DNA of 64,000 bases from Stenotrophomonas nematodicola (GCF_009467805.1 NZ_WIAY01000001.1:1382873-1446872); one strand, 5' to 3'; shown: positions 45,707 to 57,251, numbered from the stretch's first letter. Notes: a model not told the origin generated them from the sequence alone. Numbers and translations are program-made.

Positions 45707-46417
45707 CTACAGGCGGTGCGAGCCTTCTTCCACCACCTGGCGCAGGAACGGCACGGTGATGCGCCGCTGCGCGGCCAATGATTCGCGGTCCAGCCAGTCC
45801 AGCAGGCTGACCAGGCTGCCCAGCTCGCGTCCGGTGCGGGTCAGCAGCCATTCGATCGCGGCCTCGTCGATGGCCAGGCCACGGCGCGCCGCACGCTCGC
45901 GCAGCACCGCCGCACGGCCTTCATCGTCCAGCGGCTGCAACACCACGCGCACGCACTGCTGCAGGCGCGAACGCAGGTCCGGCAGCACCAGGCCCAGCTG
46001 GTCGGGCGCATGCTGGGCGGTGTACAGCAGCGTGATGCCGGCACTGCGTGCGCGGTTGTGGAAGTCGAACAATGCCACTTCATCGTCGCGGTGCCCGGCC
46101 ACGGCATCCAGGCCGTCGAGCGCGACCAGATCGCGGCCTTCCAGTGATTCCAGCGCGGCGCGCGTGCGCCCGACCACCGCCTTCAGCGGGAGGTACGTCG
46201 GCTGCCGACCGGCCTGCTCGGCCAGCGAGCACATCGCCAGCGCCTGGTGGGTCTTGCCGGTGCCTGCCGCGCCTTCCAGGTAGACCCAGTCCGATGCCGC
46301 GCCGATGGCGATCGCACGCAGCTGCGCCAGCGCCCCGTCCGGGGCGCCGATGAAGGTTTCCAGGCGCTCGTCCTGCGGGTAGCGCAGGGCAAGCGGCAGC
46401 TGCGGGACCACGCTCAC
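45707..46417 (-). CDS. hda: DnaA inactivator Hda
   Basis: A 236-aa AAA+ protein related to DnaA. The N-terminal QLPLALRY is the clamp-binding motif, and EGAAGTGKTHQAL is Walker A, followed by LVALDGLDAVAG. Bound to the sliding clamp it triggers hydrolysis of DnaA-ATP and limits initiation. Start GTG at 46417, overlapping the permease stop by 4 bp (GTGA). Confidence 0.92.
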   Translation of the reverse strand: MSVVPQLPLALRYPQDERLETFIGAPDGALAQLRAIAIGAASDWVYLEGAAGTGKTHQALAMCSLAEQAGRQPTYLPLKAVVGRTRAALESLEGRDLVALDGLDAVAGHRDDEVALFDFHNRARSAGITLLYTAQHAPDQLGLVLPDLRSRLQQCVRVVLQPLDDEGRAAVLRERAARRGLAIDEAAIEWLLTRTGRELGSLVSLLDWLDRESLAAQRRITVPFLRQVVEEGSHRL

Positions 46418-47583
46418 TGGCCGTCCGGATCCTTCGGCATCGTGATCACCACGTCGGTCTTGTCGATGTAGGAATCGAGCACGATTGCCGAGCGCTCCCC
46501 GGCATACAGCTCGCTTTCGCGGTAGCGCTGGTGCGCGTAGCGCAGCAGCACGTTGCTCACCGCCGCCACCGGCAGCGCCAGCAGCATGCCCAGGAAGCCG
46601 AACAGCTGGCCACCGGCCATCACCGCGAAGATGACGGCCACCGGATGCAGGCCGATCTTGTCGCCGACGATGCGCGGGGTCAGCACGTAGCTCTCCAGCA
46701 GCTGGCCCACGGTGAACACCACGCCCACCAGGATCAGCAGCTTGAGATCGAAGCCCTGCGCCTGCACCAGCGCGGCCACCACGGCCATGACGATGCCGGT
46801 GGTCGCACCCAGGTAGGGGATGAAGCTGATCAGACCGGCGACCAGGCCGATCAACAGGCCCAGCTTGAGCCCCACCAGCGACAGCCCGGCCGCGTACACC
46901 ACGCCCAGCGCGATCATCACCAGGAACTGGCCGCGGATGAACGCACCGAGCACTTCATCCGACTCGCGCGCCAGGTTGGTGATGGTGGCAATGTGGTTGC
47001 GTGGGATCATCGAGGCCACCCGCTCCACCAGCTTGTCCCAGTCGCGCAGGAAGTAGAACGCCAGGATCGGCAGCAGCAGGATGTTGACCACCCAGGTGAC
47101 CATCGTGAAGCCAGAGCGCGACACGTAGCCGAAGAAGGTCTTGGCAAAGCCGCCGGCCTGCTGCCAATGGCTGCGCACCCACTCGATCAGGCGGTCCGGG
47201 TCCAGCCACTGCATGACTTCCAGGCCGGTCTTCTGCTCGAACCACGGAATCCCGGTCTGCATCAGCCACTGCTGCGCCTGCGGGATCGCCGCGATCAGCG
47301 TGGCGATCTGGCGCTCGATCATCGGCACCAGGATCAGCAGTGCCGCCGTGATCACCAGGATCATCGCCACGAACACCAGCACCACGCCGGTATTGCGGGA
47401 ACGGCCGGTGGCCTCGATCCGATCGACCAGCGGGTCGCCCAGCCAGGCCAACGCCAGTGCCAGCACGAACGGGGTCAGAATCGGGCCGAGCAGCCAGATC
47501 ACCCAGCCCGCCGCCAGCGCGACCAGCACGTATTTGAGGCGGCGCAGGAACTGCGCGATTTCCGCTTCGGGGCTGAGGATCAT
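46414..47583 (-). CDS. PerM/AI-2E-family membrane protein
   Basis: A 389-aa polytopic protein with about eight helices, and the family motif IPYLGATTGIVMA in the second half. Members include PerM and the AI-2 exporter TqsA; substrates are mostly unknown. The ATG at 47583 overlaps the DUF2066 gene by 4 bp, and its own stop overlaps hda, so it is the middle gene of a tight three-gene operon. Confidence 0.88.
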   Translation of the reverse strand: MILSPEAEIAQFLRRLKYVLVALAAGWVIWLLGPILTPFVLALALAWLGDPLVDRIEATGRSRNTGVVLVFVAMILVITAALLILVPMIERQIATLIAAIPQAQQWLMQTGIPWFEQKTGLEVMQWLDPDRLIEWVRSHWQQAGGFAKTFFGYVSRSGFTMVTWVVNILLLPILAFYFLRDWDKLVERVASMIPRNHIATITNLARESDEVLGAFIRGQFLVMIALGVVYAAGLSLVGLKLGLLIGLVAGLISFIPYLGATTGIVMAVVAALVQAQGFDLKLLILVGVVFTVGQLLESYVLTPRIVGDKIGLHPVAVIFAVMAGGQLFGFLGMLLALPVAAVSNVLLRYAHQRYRESELYAGERSAIVLDSYIDKTDVVITMPKDPDGQ

Positions 47584-48701
47584 CGCAGGCGGTACTCGTT
47601 GCTGGCCGGCACGGGCGCGGCAGTGGGTTCGTCGCCATCGACCGGGACGGGCAGCGGTGCGACCGGCACCAGCACGCCATTGTCGCCGAGCATGCGGTTC
47701 AGGCCGGCCAGGCCGGTGGTCATGTCCAGCGCCAGCTCCAGGCGGTCGCCGGCAGCGCGCACCGGCACCACGTTGCGCACCACCGGGGTCTCGCGCAGGC
47801 CGGCGGCCAGGCGCATGTAGTCCTCGGCGCTGTGGATGCCGGTGACCACGATCCGGTAGGTACCCGCCGTACCGGTGGCTGCACCGGCCTTGGCGTAACG
47901 CCGCACCAGCGCGTCGGCGGCCCCGTCGGCACCACCGGCCATCGCGCGGCGGGCATCGGTGTCCCTGGTGGACCACTTGTTCAGTTCCTTGCCGCCATCG
48001 ACGAACACCCAGTCGGCCACCCAGCCGCCGCTCTTGTCGCGGTACAGCTTGCCCACCAGCTGCATCGGCGGGGCATAGCGCGCCGACGCACGGGCCACCG
48101 CGGCGGTGTCCTGGCGCCAGATCGCACCGACCAGGGCCTGCTCGGCCGCACTGCCCGACGGCAGGCCCAGCTTGTAGCCGCGCTCGATCGCGCGGTTCAG
48201 CAACGGGCGGGCGGCATTGGCCTGCTGCACGGTGACCAGGCGCGGGCCCGAGCCGTCATCGATGGCCAGCCAGACCACCGGCTTGGGCCGCGGCTGCGGC
48301 CACAGCGGCAGCCCCAATGCGCCGATCAGCCCATCCACGTCATCCTGGCGGAAGCGCGCCACCAGCACCGTCCGGTAGCTGGGGGCGCCGCTGGCCGAGG
48401 TGCTCTGGTCCTGGCGGTAGTCGTAGCTGGCCACGTAATCCTTGGCCCCGCGCAGGGACTGCGCCACGCCCGGCCGGGCCATCACGCCGCGGTCGCCGGA
48501 GAGCTTGGCCAGCACGTTGCCCAGCGCGCGCGCCAAGGCGCCATTGCGGTCGGCATCGCTCTGGCTGTTGACCGGCACCTCCGCCTCATAGGCGCCGGAG
48601 GCGCTGGCGACATCGCCCTCGGTCCGCAGGCCACTCTGGGCCATCGTGGCCACCGGCAGGCACAGGGCGAGGAACATCACAAACAGGAGGCTGCGGCGCA
48701 T
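47580..48701 (-). CDS. DUF2066 exported protein
   Basis: A 373-aa protein with a signal peptide ([16 protein letters not shown]) and the DUF2066 pattern with [19 protein letters not shown] near residue 60 and [23 protein letters not shown]. The family is periplasmic and of unknown role, but occurs beside perM-hda in many proteobacteria. ATG at 48701. It is divergent from purM. Confidence 0.85.
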   Translation of the reverse strand: MRRSLLFVMFLALCLPVATMAQSGLRTEGDVASASGAYEAEVPVNSQSDADRNGALARALGNVLAKLSGDRGVMARPGVAQSLRGAKDYVASYDYRQDQSTSASGAPSYRTVLVARFRQDDVDGLIGALGLPLWPQPRPKPVVWLAIDDGSGPRLVTVQQANAARPLLNRAIERGYKLGLPSGSAAEQALVGAIWRQDTAAVARASARYAPPMQLVGKLYRDKSGGWVADWVFVDGGKELNKWSTRDTDARRAMAGGADGAADALVRRYAKAGAATGTAGTYRIVVTGIHSAEDYMRLAAGLRETPVVRNVVPVRAAGDRLELALDMTTGLAGLNRMLGDNGVLVPVAPLPVPVDGDEPTAAPVPASNEYRLR

Positions 48702-48810
48702 CAGGACTTTCCATAGAGCGTATCCAGGGGGAATTGTTGCCCGAATAGGGCCTGTGCGCCAACGTGGCCTGTTAAAATCCCGCTTTCACCCCAGCGCAGC
48801 GCCCACGCCC

Positions 48811-49872
48811 GTGACCAACTCCCCGTCTTCGACCCCTCCTTCCCTGACCTACCGCGACGCCGGTGTCGACATCGACGCAGGCAACGAGCTGGTCGAACGC
48901 ATCAAGCCGCTGGTCAAGCGCAGCTTCCGGCCGGAAGTGATGGGCGGCCTGGGCGGTTTCGGCGCTCTGTTCGACCTGTCCAACAAGTACCGCGAACCGG
49001 TGCTGGTCTCGGGCACCGACGGCGTGGGAACCAAGCTGAAGCTGGCCCAGCAGCTGGGCCGCCACGACACCATCGGCATCGACCTGGTGGCCATGTGCGT
49101 GAACGACGTGCTGGTGCAGGGCGCCGAGCCGCTGTTCTTCCTGGATTATTTCGCCACCGGCAAGCTGGACATCGACACGGCCGCCGCCGTGGTCGGCGGC
49201 ATCGCCAATGGCTGCACCGAGGCCGGTTGCGCGCTGATCGGCGGTGAAACCGCCGAAATGCCGGACATGTACCCGCCGGGCGAATACGACCTGGCCGGCT
49301 TCACCGTGGGCGCGGTGGAGAAGTCCGAGCTGCTCGACGGCGCGCGCGTGGCCCAGGGCGACCTGCTGATCGGCATCGCCTCCTCCGGCCCGCACTCCAA
49401 CGGCTACTCGCTGATCCGCCGCATCTACGACCGCGCCGGGCAGCCGGCCGACCTGGTGCTGGAGGACGGCAAGCGCCTGGTCGATGCGCTGATGGCGCCG
49501 ACCGCGCTGTACGTCAAGCCGGTGCTGGCGCTGCTCAAGGCCCACGGCGAGGCCATCCACGGCATGGCCCACATCACCGGTGGCGGCCTGACCGAGAACA
49601 TCATCCGGGTGGTGCCCGATGGCCTGGGCCTGGACATCCGCGCCAGCGCCTGGTCGCTGCCGCCGGTGTTCCAGTGGCTGCAGCGCGAAGGCGCCGTGGC
49701 CGATGCCGAAATGTGGCGCACCTTCAACTGCGGCATCGGCTTCGTGCTGGTGGTCCCGCCGGCGCAGGCCGGGCGCATCGGCACCGCGCTGGACGGCCTG
49801 GGCCTGGCGCACTGGACCATCGGCGAGGTCACCGCCGCCACCGACGGCGCCGAACGCGTCCACATCGGCTGA
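48811..49872 (+). CDS. purM: Phosphoribosylformylglycinamidine cyclo-ligase PurM
   Basis: A 353-aa PurM, the fifth step of purine synthesis that closes the imidazole ring to AIR. The ATP-binding [10 protein letters not shown], the metal site [14 protein letters not shown] and the [12 protein letters not shown] motif are present. The start is GTG at 48811, followed by [17 protein letters not shown]. The usual partner purN is not adjacent: two membrane-protein genes lie between. Confidence 0.95.
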   Translation: MTNSPSSTPPSLTYRDAGVDIDAGNELVERIKPLVKRSFRPEVMGGLGGFGALFDLSNKYREPVLVSGTDGVGTKLKLAQQLGRHDTIGIDLVAMCVNDVLVQGAEPLFFLDYFATGKLDIDTAAAVVGGIANGCTEAGCALIGGETAEMPDMYPPGEYDLAGFTVGAVEKSELLDGARVAQGDLLIGIASSGPHSNGYSLIRRIYDRAGQPADLVLEDGKRLVDALMAPTALYVKPVLALLKAHGEAIHGMAHITGGGLTENIIRVVPDGLGLDIRASAWSLPPVFQWLQREGAVADAEMWRTFNCGIGFVLVVPPAQAGRIGTALDGLGLAHWTIGEVTAATDGAERVHIG

Positions 49873-49886
49873 TCCGGGAGATACGC

Positions 49887-50345
49887 ATGGACGCTGCCCC
49901 CACCCCGCTGGCTCCGCCGCCGCTGCTGTCGCTGGAAGACCAAGGCCATCTGCGCCTGCTGTCGATCTTCCACTACGTGGTCGCCGGCCTGATGGCCCTG
50001 TTCGCGCTCTTCCCGCTGCTCTACATCGGTATCGGCCTTGGCATCGTCAACGGCTGGTTCCCGGCCAACCAGCAGGCCGCCGGCGCCAACAGCGACCTGA
50101 TGGTGGGCTGGATGTTCGTCGGCATGGGCGCGCTGTTCCTGGTGGTCTGCCTGACCATGACATCGCTGATGGTGCTGGCCGGGCGAAGCCTGGCGCAGCG
50201 CCGCCGGTACACGCTGTGCCTGGTGGTGGCGGCCCTGTCGTGTCTGTTCACGCCGTTCGGCACCGTGCTGGGCGTGTTCACCCTGGTGGTGCTGTTGAAG
50301 CCGGCGGTGAAGCCCGCCTTCCAGCCCGTGCCGGCCCAACCCTGA
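49887..50345 (+). CDS. Small membrane protein between purM and purN (first)
   Basis: A 152-aa protein with about four helices (LSIFHYVVAGLMALFALFPLLY and further down). It ends in a Pro-rich tail. It resembles the next gene in layout, with a matching first helix (LNILFYVLAIVHVLAGGLFVL there), so the two are likely distant duplicates. Function unknown. CGGGAG stands just before the ATG at 49887, 14 bp after purM. Confidence 0.75.
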   Translation: MDAAPTPLAPPPLLSLEDQGHLRLLSIFHYVVAGLMALFALFPLLYIGIGLGIVNGWFPANQQAAGANSDLMVGWMFVGMGALFLVVCLTMTSLMVLAGRSLAQRRRYTLCLVVAALSCLFTPFGTVLGVFTLVVLLKPAVKPAFQPVPAQP

Positions 50346-50352
50346 GCGCCCG

Positions 50353-50790
50353 ATGACCCCGACCCCGCCCCCCTTGCCCGCCCCGTCCTCGCAGTGGACC
50401 CCGCTGCAGGTCGGTTCGCACCTGCAGAATCTCAACATCCTGTTCTACGTGCTGGCCATCGTGCACGTCCTGGCCGGCGGCCTGTTCGTGCTGATCAGCG
50501 TGGCCGGCTATGTCAGCGAGCGCGGGTCGACCAGCCCGGACGCCGCGCCGGTCGGCCTGTTCATCGTCCTGCTGGCGTTGTCGGTACTGGGCGCGATCCT
50601 GGGCGTGGTGCAGTTCTTCACCGCCCGCTACATCGGCCGTCGGATCCGCCTGCGGTACTGCACCATCGCCAGCTTCCTGGCCTGCTTCGCCGGGCCGCTG
50701 GGCATGGCCCTGTGTGCGTACGCCTACGTGGCCTTCAAGCGTCCGGAAGTGCGCGCGGCCTTCGACGACGGCAACGCCCTCCCGGCATGA
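50353..50790 (+). CDS. Small membrane protein between purM and purN (second)
   Basis: A 145-aa protein with a Pro-rich N-terminus, four helices, and a terminal polar tail. Same arrangement as its upstream neighbour. It overlaps purN by 4 bp (ATGA), so it is translated with the purine gene. No known function, no charged catalytic motif. Confidence 0.75.
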   Translation: MTPTPPPLPAPSSQWTPLQVGSHLQNLNILFYVLAIVHVLAGGLFVLISVAGYVSERGSTSPDAAPVGLFIVLLALSVLGAILGVVQFFTARYIGRRIRLRYCTIASFLACFAGPLGMALCAYAYVAFKRPEVRAAFDDGNALPA

Positions 50791-51440
50791 GTACGCGCAT
50801 CGCGGTGCTGGCCTCCGGCCGTGGCAGCAACCTGCAGGCCATTCTGGATGCCCAGGCGGCCGGGCAGCTCGACGCCGACGTGGTGGGCGTGCTGTCCGAC
50901 CGCCCCGGCGCGGCCGCGCTGCTGAAGGTGGCACCGGAACGGCGCTGGGCATGTGCGCCGGCCGACTTCGCCGACCGCGCCGCGTTCGATGCAGCCCTGG
51001 CCGATGCGCTGGCCGCGTTCGCGCCGGACTGGGTGGTCTGCGCCGGTTACATGCGCATCCTCGGGCCGGCCTTCGTGCAGCGTTTCAGTGGCCGCCTGGT
51101 CAACATCCATCCCTCGCTGCTGCCGCGCTACAAGGGCCTGCACACCCACGCCCGTGCGCTGGAAGCCGGCGATGCCGAGCACGGTGCCAGCGTGCACTTC
51201 GTGGTGCCCGAGCTGGATGCCGGCACGGTACTGGCCCAGGCGCGGGTCCCGGTCCTGCCCGGCGACAGCGCCGAATCGCTGGCCCAGCGGGTGCTGGCGG
51301 TCGAACACCCGCTGCTGATCGCCAGCCTGCGCCTGCTCGTGGCCGGGCGCGTGTCTGAACGCGACGGTCAGGTTGCTGTCGACGGTCACCCCCTGTTTAA
51401 TCCGCTGCGCCTAGATTGCGCCGGACAGCTGAACCGCTGA
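50787..51440 (+). CDS. purN: Phosphoribosylglycinamide formyltransferase PurN
   Basis: A 217-aa PurN, which formylates GAR using 10-formyl-THF. It has the substrate-binding AVLASGRGSNLQAILDA, the catalytic triad region VNIHPSLLPRYKGLHTH and the terminal catalytic Asp near ELDAGTVLAQA. The start overlaps the upstream membrane gene. The DUF3108 gene comes 65 bp later. Confidence 0.95.
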   Translation: MSTRIAVLASGRGSNLQAILDAQAAGQLDADVVGVLSDRPGAAALLKVAPERRWACAPADFADRAAFDAALADALAAFAPDWVVCAGYMRILGPAFVQRFSGRLVNIHPSLLPRYKGLHTHARALEAGDAEHGASVHFVVPELDAGTVLAQARVPVLPGDSAESLAQRVLAVEHPLLIASLRLLVAGRVSERDGQVAVDGHPLFNPLRLDCAGQLNR

Positions 51441-51505
51441 CTGCGGCGCACACATGCCGCTGACCCCGGCGCTGGCATCCTCCCTCCTCCGCTCTTCTTG
51501 ACCGC

Positions 51506-52288
51506 ATGAGAACGCCCTTGTTCAAGCCAGTGCTGCTGATCGCATCCCTGCTGTGCACCGCTGCCCTCGTGCAGGCGCAGGAAGCTCCGGCCGCGCCCGA
51601 ACCGCCGCCGGCCCTGCCTGCAACGCCGTGGGAGGCACCGCCGCTGCAGCCGTTCACGGCCACCTACCAGGCGATGTACAAGGGCAAGGAGGCCGGCGAT
51701 GCCACGATGCGGGTCACCCATACCGGCGGTGCGCAGTGGCGCGTGGACATGCAGGTGGTGGGACGCCGTGGCTTCGCCAGCGTGCTCGGTCTGAACCTGG
51801 AACAGAGCACCGTGTTCGAGAAACAGGGCGACACCTATGTGCCGCTCAGCCAGGCCACCGTCCGCAAGGGCCTGTTCCTGGGCAAGAAGGTCACCGGCAC
51901 CTACAACTGGCAGGCCGGCACCGCGCAGTGGCTGGGCGACCTGAAGAAGGAACGCACCGTGCCGATCCCGCTGCAGCGCGGCGACCAGAGCGCCCTGCTG
52001 CTGAACCTGGCGATCATGCGCGACGCGCGCCCGGGCGGTCAGATGCACTACCGCTACGTGGACGTGGGCCGCGTGCGCCAGCACGACTACCAGGCCGCCC
52101 CGGACACCGAGAACGTCCAGGTCGGCGACCTGTCCTACAACGCGCTGCGGGTGTATCGCACCAACGGCGGCAACGATGAAACCATCCTCTGGATCGCCAA
52201 CGGCGTGCCCACGCCCGTACGTATCCTGCAACGCGAAGACGGCGAAGATCGGATCGACCTGCGCCTGATCGAATACCAAGGAGTTTGA
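51506..52288 (+). CDS. DUF3108 exported protein (first)
   Basis: A 260-aa protein with signal peptide (LLIASLLCTAALVQAQ), a Pro-rich spacer and the DUF3108 pattern PFTATYQAMYKGKEAG and YNWQAGTAQWLG. The family are periplasmic beta-rich proteins of unknown role. The second copy follows directly and is closely similar in order of motifs. ATG at 51506. Confidence 0.85.
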   Translation: MRTPLFKPVLLIASLLCTAALVQAQEAPAAPEPPPALPATPWEAPPLQPFTATYQAMYKGKEAGDATMRVTHTGGAQWRVDMQVVGRRGFASVLGLNLEQSTVFEKQGDTYVPLSQATVRKGLFLGKKVTGTYNWQAGTAQWLGDLKKERTVPIPLQRGDQSALLLNLAIMRDARPGGQMHYRYVDVGRVRQHDYQAAPDTENVQVGDLSYNALRVYRTNGGNDETILWIANGVPTPVRILQREDGEDRIDLRLIEYQGV

Positions 52289-52290
52289 GC

Positions 52291-52974
52291 ATGACCATGA
52301 TGAACCGTCCGCTGACCTGGATCGCCGCCGGCGCACTGGCCGTGGTGAGCCTGCCGGCAATGGCGTTGCAGCCCTTCAAGGCCGATTACCAGGCCAGTTA
52401 CATGGGCATGCAGGCCAATGGCACCATGACCCTGGCCAGCGAAGGCGCCAACAAGTGGCGCTACAGCCTGAACGTGAAGAACCAGCTGGCCGACCTCAGC
52501 CAGAGCACGGTGTTCGAGGAAGCCGCCGGCCGCCTGCGCCCGCTGAGCAGCCACGACCGCTCGATCCTGCTGGTCAAGAAGCGCAATGTGGATGCCGCCT
52601 ACAACTGGACCAGCAATCAGGCGACCTGGACCGGCGACATCAAGCCCGAGCGTCGCGGGCCGGTGGCGCTCAAGGCCGGCGACATGGACGCCCTGCTGAT
52701 CAACCTGGCGATCGCGCGCGATCTGGCGGCCGGCAAGCCGCTGAACTACCGCATGGTCGACGAAGGCCGGATCAAGCCGATGACCTACAAGGTGGTCGGC
52801 CAGGAAAAGATCACCGTCGAAGGCAAGACCTACGATGCCACCAAGGTCTCGCGCGGCGATGGAAACAAGGAACTGATCGCCTGGATCGTGAAGGAGTTCC
52901 CGGTACCGGCGCGCCTGCTGCAGCGTGAGGGCGGCAAGGACGCGCTGGACCTGACCATCAAGTCCTTCAAGTAA
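52291..52974 (+). CDS. DUF3108 exported protein (second)
   Basis: A 227-aa paralogue of the gene before it: signal peptide (LAVVSLPAMA) then PFKADYQASYMGMQANGTM and YNWTSNQATWTGDI. AAGGAG sits 8 nt before the ATG at 52291, overlapping the end of the first copy. The pair is likely a tandem duplication that has diverged. It ends at a strong terminator. Confidence 0.85.
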   Translation: MTMMNRPLTWIAAGALAVVSLPAMALQPFKADYQASYMGMQANGTMTLASEGANKWRYSLNVKNQLADLSQSTVFEEAAGRLRPLSSHDRSILLVKKRNVDAAYNWTSNQATWTGDIKPERRGPVALKAGDMDALLINLAIARDLAAGKPLNYRMVDEGRIKPMTYKVVGQEKITVEGKTYDATKVSRGDGNKELIAWIVKEFPVPARLLQREGGKDALDLTIKSFK

Positions 52975-52982
52975 GCCGCCAA

Positions 52983-53011
52983 AAAAAACGCCCGCTTGCG
53001 CGGGCGTTTTT

Positions 53012-53012
<1 letters not shown>
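52983..53012. terminator. Bidirectional rho-independent terminator
   Basis: A 7-bp GC stem (CGCCCGC/GCGGGCG) flanked by A-runs and T-runs that extend the pairing, with a 4-nt loop. It serves both the DUF3108 pair and the convergent EF-hand gene. Confidence 0.92.
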
Positions 53013-54651
<1,639 letters not shown>

Positions 54652-54671
54652 TCAGTCTGCTGAACGGCCCG

Positions 54672-54902
54672 TCAGCCCACTTCAGCCGGCGTAACCGTCT
54701 TCAGCGCCAGCGCGTGGATCGCTCCGCCCATCAGATCACCCAGCGTGGCATAGACCATGCGGTGGCGTGCCAGCGGCAGCTTGCCGGCAAAGGCCTCGCA
54801 CACCACGGTGGCCTCGAAATGTACCCCGTCATCGCCCTGCACGTCCGCGCGGGCGCCCGGCAGGCCGGATTCGATCAGTTTGCGGATGGTCTCAGCGTCC
54901 AA
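54672..54902 (-). CDS. ibaG: BolA-family protein IbaG
   Basis: A 76-aa BolA/YrbA-type protein with AETIRKLIESGLPGARADVQG and HRMVYATLGDLMGGAIHALA. These proteins act with monothiol glutaredoxins in Fe-S trafficking, and IbaG stands next to murA in many proteobacteria. The only start with a suitable AGGA element is TTG at 54902. It is divergent from kdsD across 53 bp. Confidence 0.88.
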   Translation of the reverse strand: MDAETIRKLIESGLPGARADVQGDDGVHFEATVVCEAFAGKLPLARHRMVYATLGDLMGGAIHALALKTVTPAEVG

Positions 54903-54955
54903 CGGGCTTTCCTAATAAAATGTGGGCTCATTCTACTCTTCCGCGTGGCGCCCGC

Positions 54956-55957
54956 ATGGCTGTATCGCCCCTTCTGCCCCATCCGGCCGACCCCGCCGCC
55001 CTGGTCGCCAGCGGCCGCCGCGTGTTCGACATCGAGCGCGATGCGCTGGCCGCCGTTGCCGAGCGGCTGGGTGATGCGTTCAGCCAGGCCTGCCAGCTGG
55101 TACTGGAGAGCAAGGGCCGGGTGGTCGCCACCGGCATGGGCAAATCCGGGCACGTGGCGCGCAAGATCGCCGCGACCCTGGCCTCCACCGGCACCCCGGC
55201 CTTCTATGTGCACCCCGGCGAAGCCGGCCACGGCGACCTGGGCATGATCACCGAGGCCGACGTGGTGCTGGCGCTGTCCTACTCGGGCGAGTCCGACGAG
55301 CTGCTGATGCTGCTGCCGGTGCTCAAGCGCCAGGGCAACCGGCTGATCGCCATGACCGGCCGCCCGGCCTCCAGCCTGGCCCAGGCCGCCGATATCCACC
55401 TGGACGTCAGCGTGCCGGCCGAGGCGTGCCCGCTGGCGCTGGCGCCGACCTCCAGCACCACCGCCTCGCTGGCGATGGGTGATGCCCTGGCCGTGGCCCT
55501 GCTCGACGCGCGTGGCTTCACCGCCGACGACTTCGCCCGTTCGCACCCGGCCGGCAGCCTCGGACGACGCCTGCTGCTGCACATCACCGACGTCATGCAC
55601 AGCGGCGACGAACTGCCCCGCGTGGGCGCCGACGCCAGCCTCAGCGAAGCGCTGGTGGAAATGAGCCGCAAGCGGCTGGGCATGACCGCCGTGGTCGATG
55701 CCGATGAGCGCCTGATCGGGCTGTTCACCGACGGCGACCTGCGCCGCGCGCTGGACAGCGCGCTGGACGTGCGCAGCGCGCGCATCGCCGATGTGATGAC
55801 CCGCCACCCGCGTACCATCGGGGCCGACCAGCTCGCCGCCGAAGCGGCGCGGCTGATGGAAACCCACAAAATCACCGGCCTGATGGTGGTCGACGCCGAC
55901 GGCCGGCTGGTCGGTGCGCTCAATATTCATGACCTGTTGCGGGCGCGGGTGGTTTAA
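54956..55957 (+). CDS. kdsD: Arabinose-5-phosphate isomerase KdsD
   Basis: A 333-aa isomerase of the KpsF/GutQ type. An N-terminal SIS domain (ATGMGKSGHVARK, ALSYSGESDELL) is followed by two CBS repeats (VMHSGDELPRV, DVMTRHPRTI). It makes arabinose-5-P for Kdo. ATG at 54956. It is the first gene of the kdsD-kdsC-lptC-lptA-lptB run. Confidence 0.95.
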   Translation: MAVSPLLPHPADPAALVASGRRVFDIERDALAAVAERLGDAFSQACQLVLESKGRVVATGMGKSGHVARKIAATLASTGTPAFYVHPGEAGHGDLGMITEADVVLALSYSGESDELLMLLPVLKRQGNRLIAMTGRPASSLAQAADIHLDVSVPAEACPLALAPTSSTTASLAMGDALAVALLDARGFTADDFARSHPAGSLGRRLLLHITDVMHSGDELPRVGADASLSEALVEMSRKRLGMTAVVDADERLIGLFTDGDLRRALDSALDVRSARIADVMTRHPRTIGADQLAAEAARLMETHKITGLMVVDADGRLVGALNIHDLLRARVV

Positions 55958-55998
55958 ACCACAGTTCCCCCCTTCCATTCAGCTGACCTGCCGCCCTG

Positions 55999-56547
55999 AT
56001 GCCCTACTCCCCGTTGCCCGGTTTTCCGCCCCACCTGCATGCCATCGCCGGCCGTATCCGGCTGGCCTGCTTCGACGTGGACGGCACGCTCACCGACGGT
56101 CGGCTCTACTACGACAAGGACGGCAACGAGAGCAAGGCGTACTACGTGCAGGATGGACTTGGCCTGAAACTGCTGCAGCAGCACGGGATCCACCCGGTGC
56201 TGATCACCGCGCGCAACAGCCAGTCCGCGCTCCGGCGCGGCGCCGACCTGGGCATCGACACCCAGATCGCGGTCGGCGACAAGCTGGCCAGCGTGCGCGC
56301 GCTGTGCGCCCAACACGACATCGGCCTGGACCAGGTCGCCTTCATGGGCGATGACCTGCCCGACCTCGCGCCGCTGTGCGCGGTCGGCCTGGCGGTGGCC
56401 CCGGCCAATGCACATCCCTGGATCGCCGAGCGCGTCCACTGGCAGACCCGCGCCGATGGCGGCCGCGGCGCGGCCCGCGAACTGTGCGATGTGCTGCTGG
56501 CCGCTCAGGGCAAGGTCGATGCGGTGCTGGCGAGGTTCGGCGCATGA
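55999..56547 (+). CDS. kdsC: KDO-8-phosphate phosphatase KdsC
   Basis: A 182-aa HAD phosphatase with ACFDVDGTLTDGRLYYD at the N-terminus and MGDDLPDLAPL later. It removes the phosphate from Kdo-8-P. Its stop overlaps the lptC start by 4 bp. Typical length. ATG at 55999, 41 bp after kdsD. Confidence 0.95.
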   Translation: MPYSPLPGFPPHLHAIAGRIRLACFDVDGTLTDGRLYYDKDGNESKAYYVQDGLGLKLLQQHGIHPVLITARNSQSALRRGADLGIDTQIAVGDKLASVRALCAQHDIGLDQVAFMGDDLPDLAPLCAVGLAVAPANAHPWIAERVHWQTRADGGRGAARELCDVLLAAQGKVDAVLARFGA

Positions 56548-57104
56548 GCTGGCGGACCGGACTGGGCGCCCTGCTGCTGGTTGCCGCGCTGCTCAGCGGC
56601 TGGTCGCTGCTGCGCAATGGCAGCAGGAGCGACATCGTGGCCGGCGACGACGGCGGCAAGGACTACGTGCTGCACGACTTCCAGATCGTGGCGCTCGACG
56701 AACAGGGCAAGGAGTCCACCACCCTGCGCGCGCCGCTGCTGGAACGCACCCGCAGCGACGCCACCATGAACATCACCACCCCGGTGTTCCTGCTGCCCGA
56801 CCAGGACGGCAACCACTGGGAGCTGCGCAGCGACAAGGGCTGGGTCAGCGCCAAGGGCGAGCAGCTCAAACTGACCGGCAACGTCAGCGGCGACAGCCCG
56901 AAGGTGCCTGCGGTACCCCCCACCACGTTCCGCACCGACCACCTCGACGTGTTCCCCAAGGAGAACCGCGCCAGCACCGATGCCAAGGTCACCATGACCC
57001 GCCCGGGTATGATGCAGTCCGGGGTCGGGTTCGAACTGGATTCCAAGACCAAGACCTACCGTTTCCTCAGTCAGTCCAAGGGCACCTACACGCCCACCCG
57101 CTGA
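56544..57104 (+). CDS. lptC: LPS export protein LptC
   Basis: A 186-aa protein with one N-terminal membrane helix (LGALLLVAALLSGWSLL) and an OstA-like beta jellyroll (VLHDFQIVALDEQGKES, ATMNITTPVFLL). LptC sits at the inner membrane and passes LPS from LptBFG to LptA. Start overlaps kdsC. lptA follows after 147 bp. Confidence 0.92.
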   Translation: MSWRTGLGALLLVAALLSGWSLLRNGSRSDIVAGDDGGKDYVLHDFQIVALDEQGKESTTLRAPLLERTRSDATMNITTPVFLLPDQDGNHWELRSDKGWVSAKGEQLKLTGNVSGDSPKVPAVPPTTFRTDHLDVFPKENRASTDAKVTMTRPGMMQSGVGFELDSKTKTYRFLSQSKGTYTPTR

Positions 57105-57251
57105 CCAGGCTGCCGGCCGTGCCGCCGTCCCCGGACAGGCGCAGGCCAGCAGCGGATGCCCCCTCCACGCGTCTGGCATGGTGCCAGCCGTGACCCCGAT
57201 ACCGCCCCGGCCCCACGGCCCGGCCCCAACACCGGCAGAACAGACCACCTC

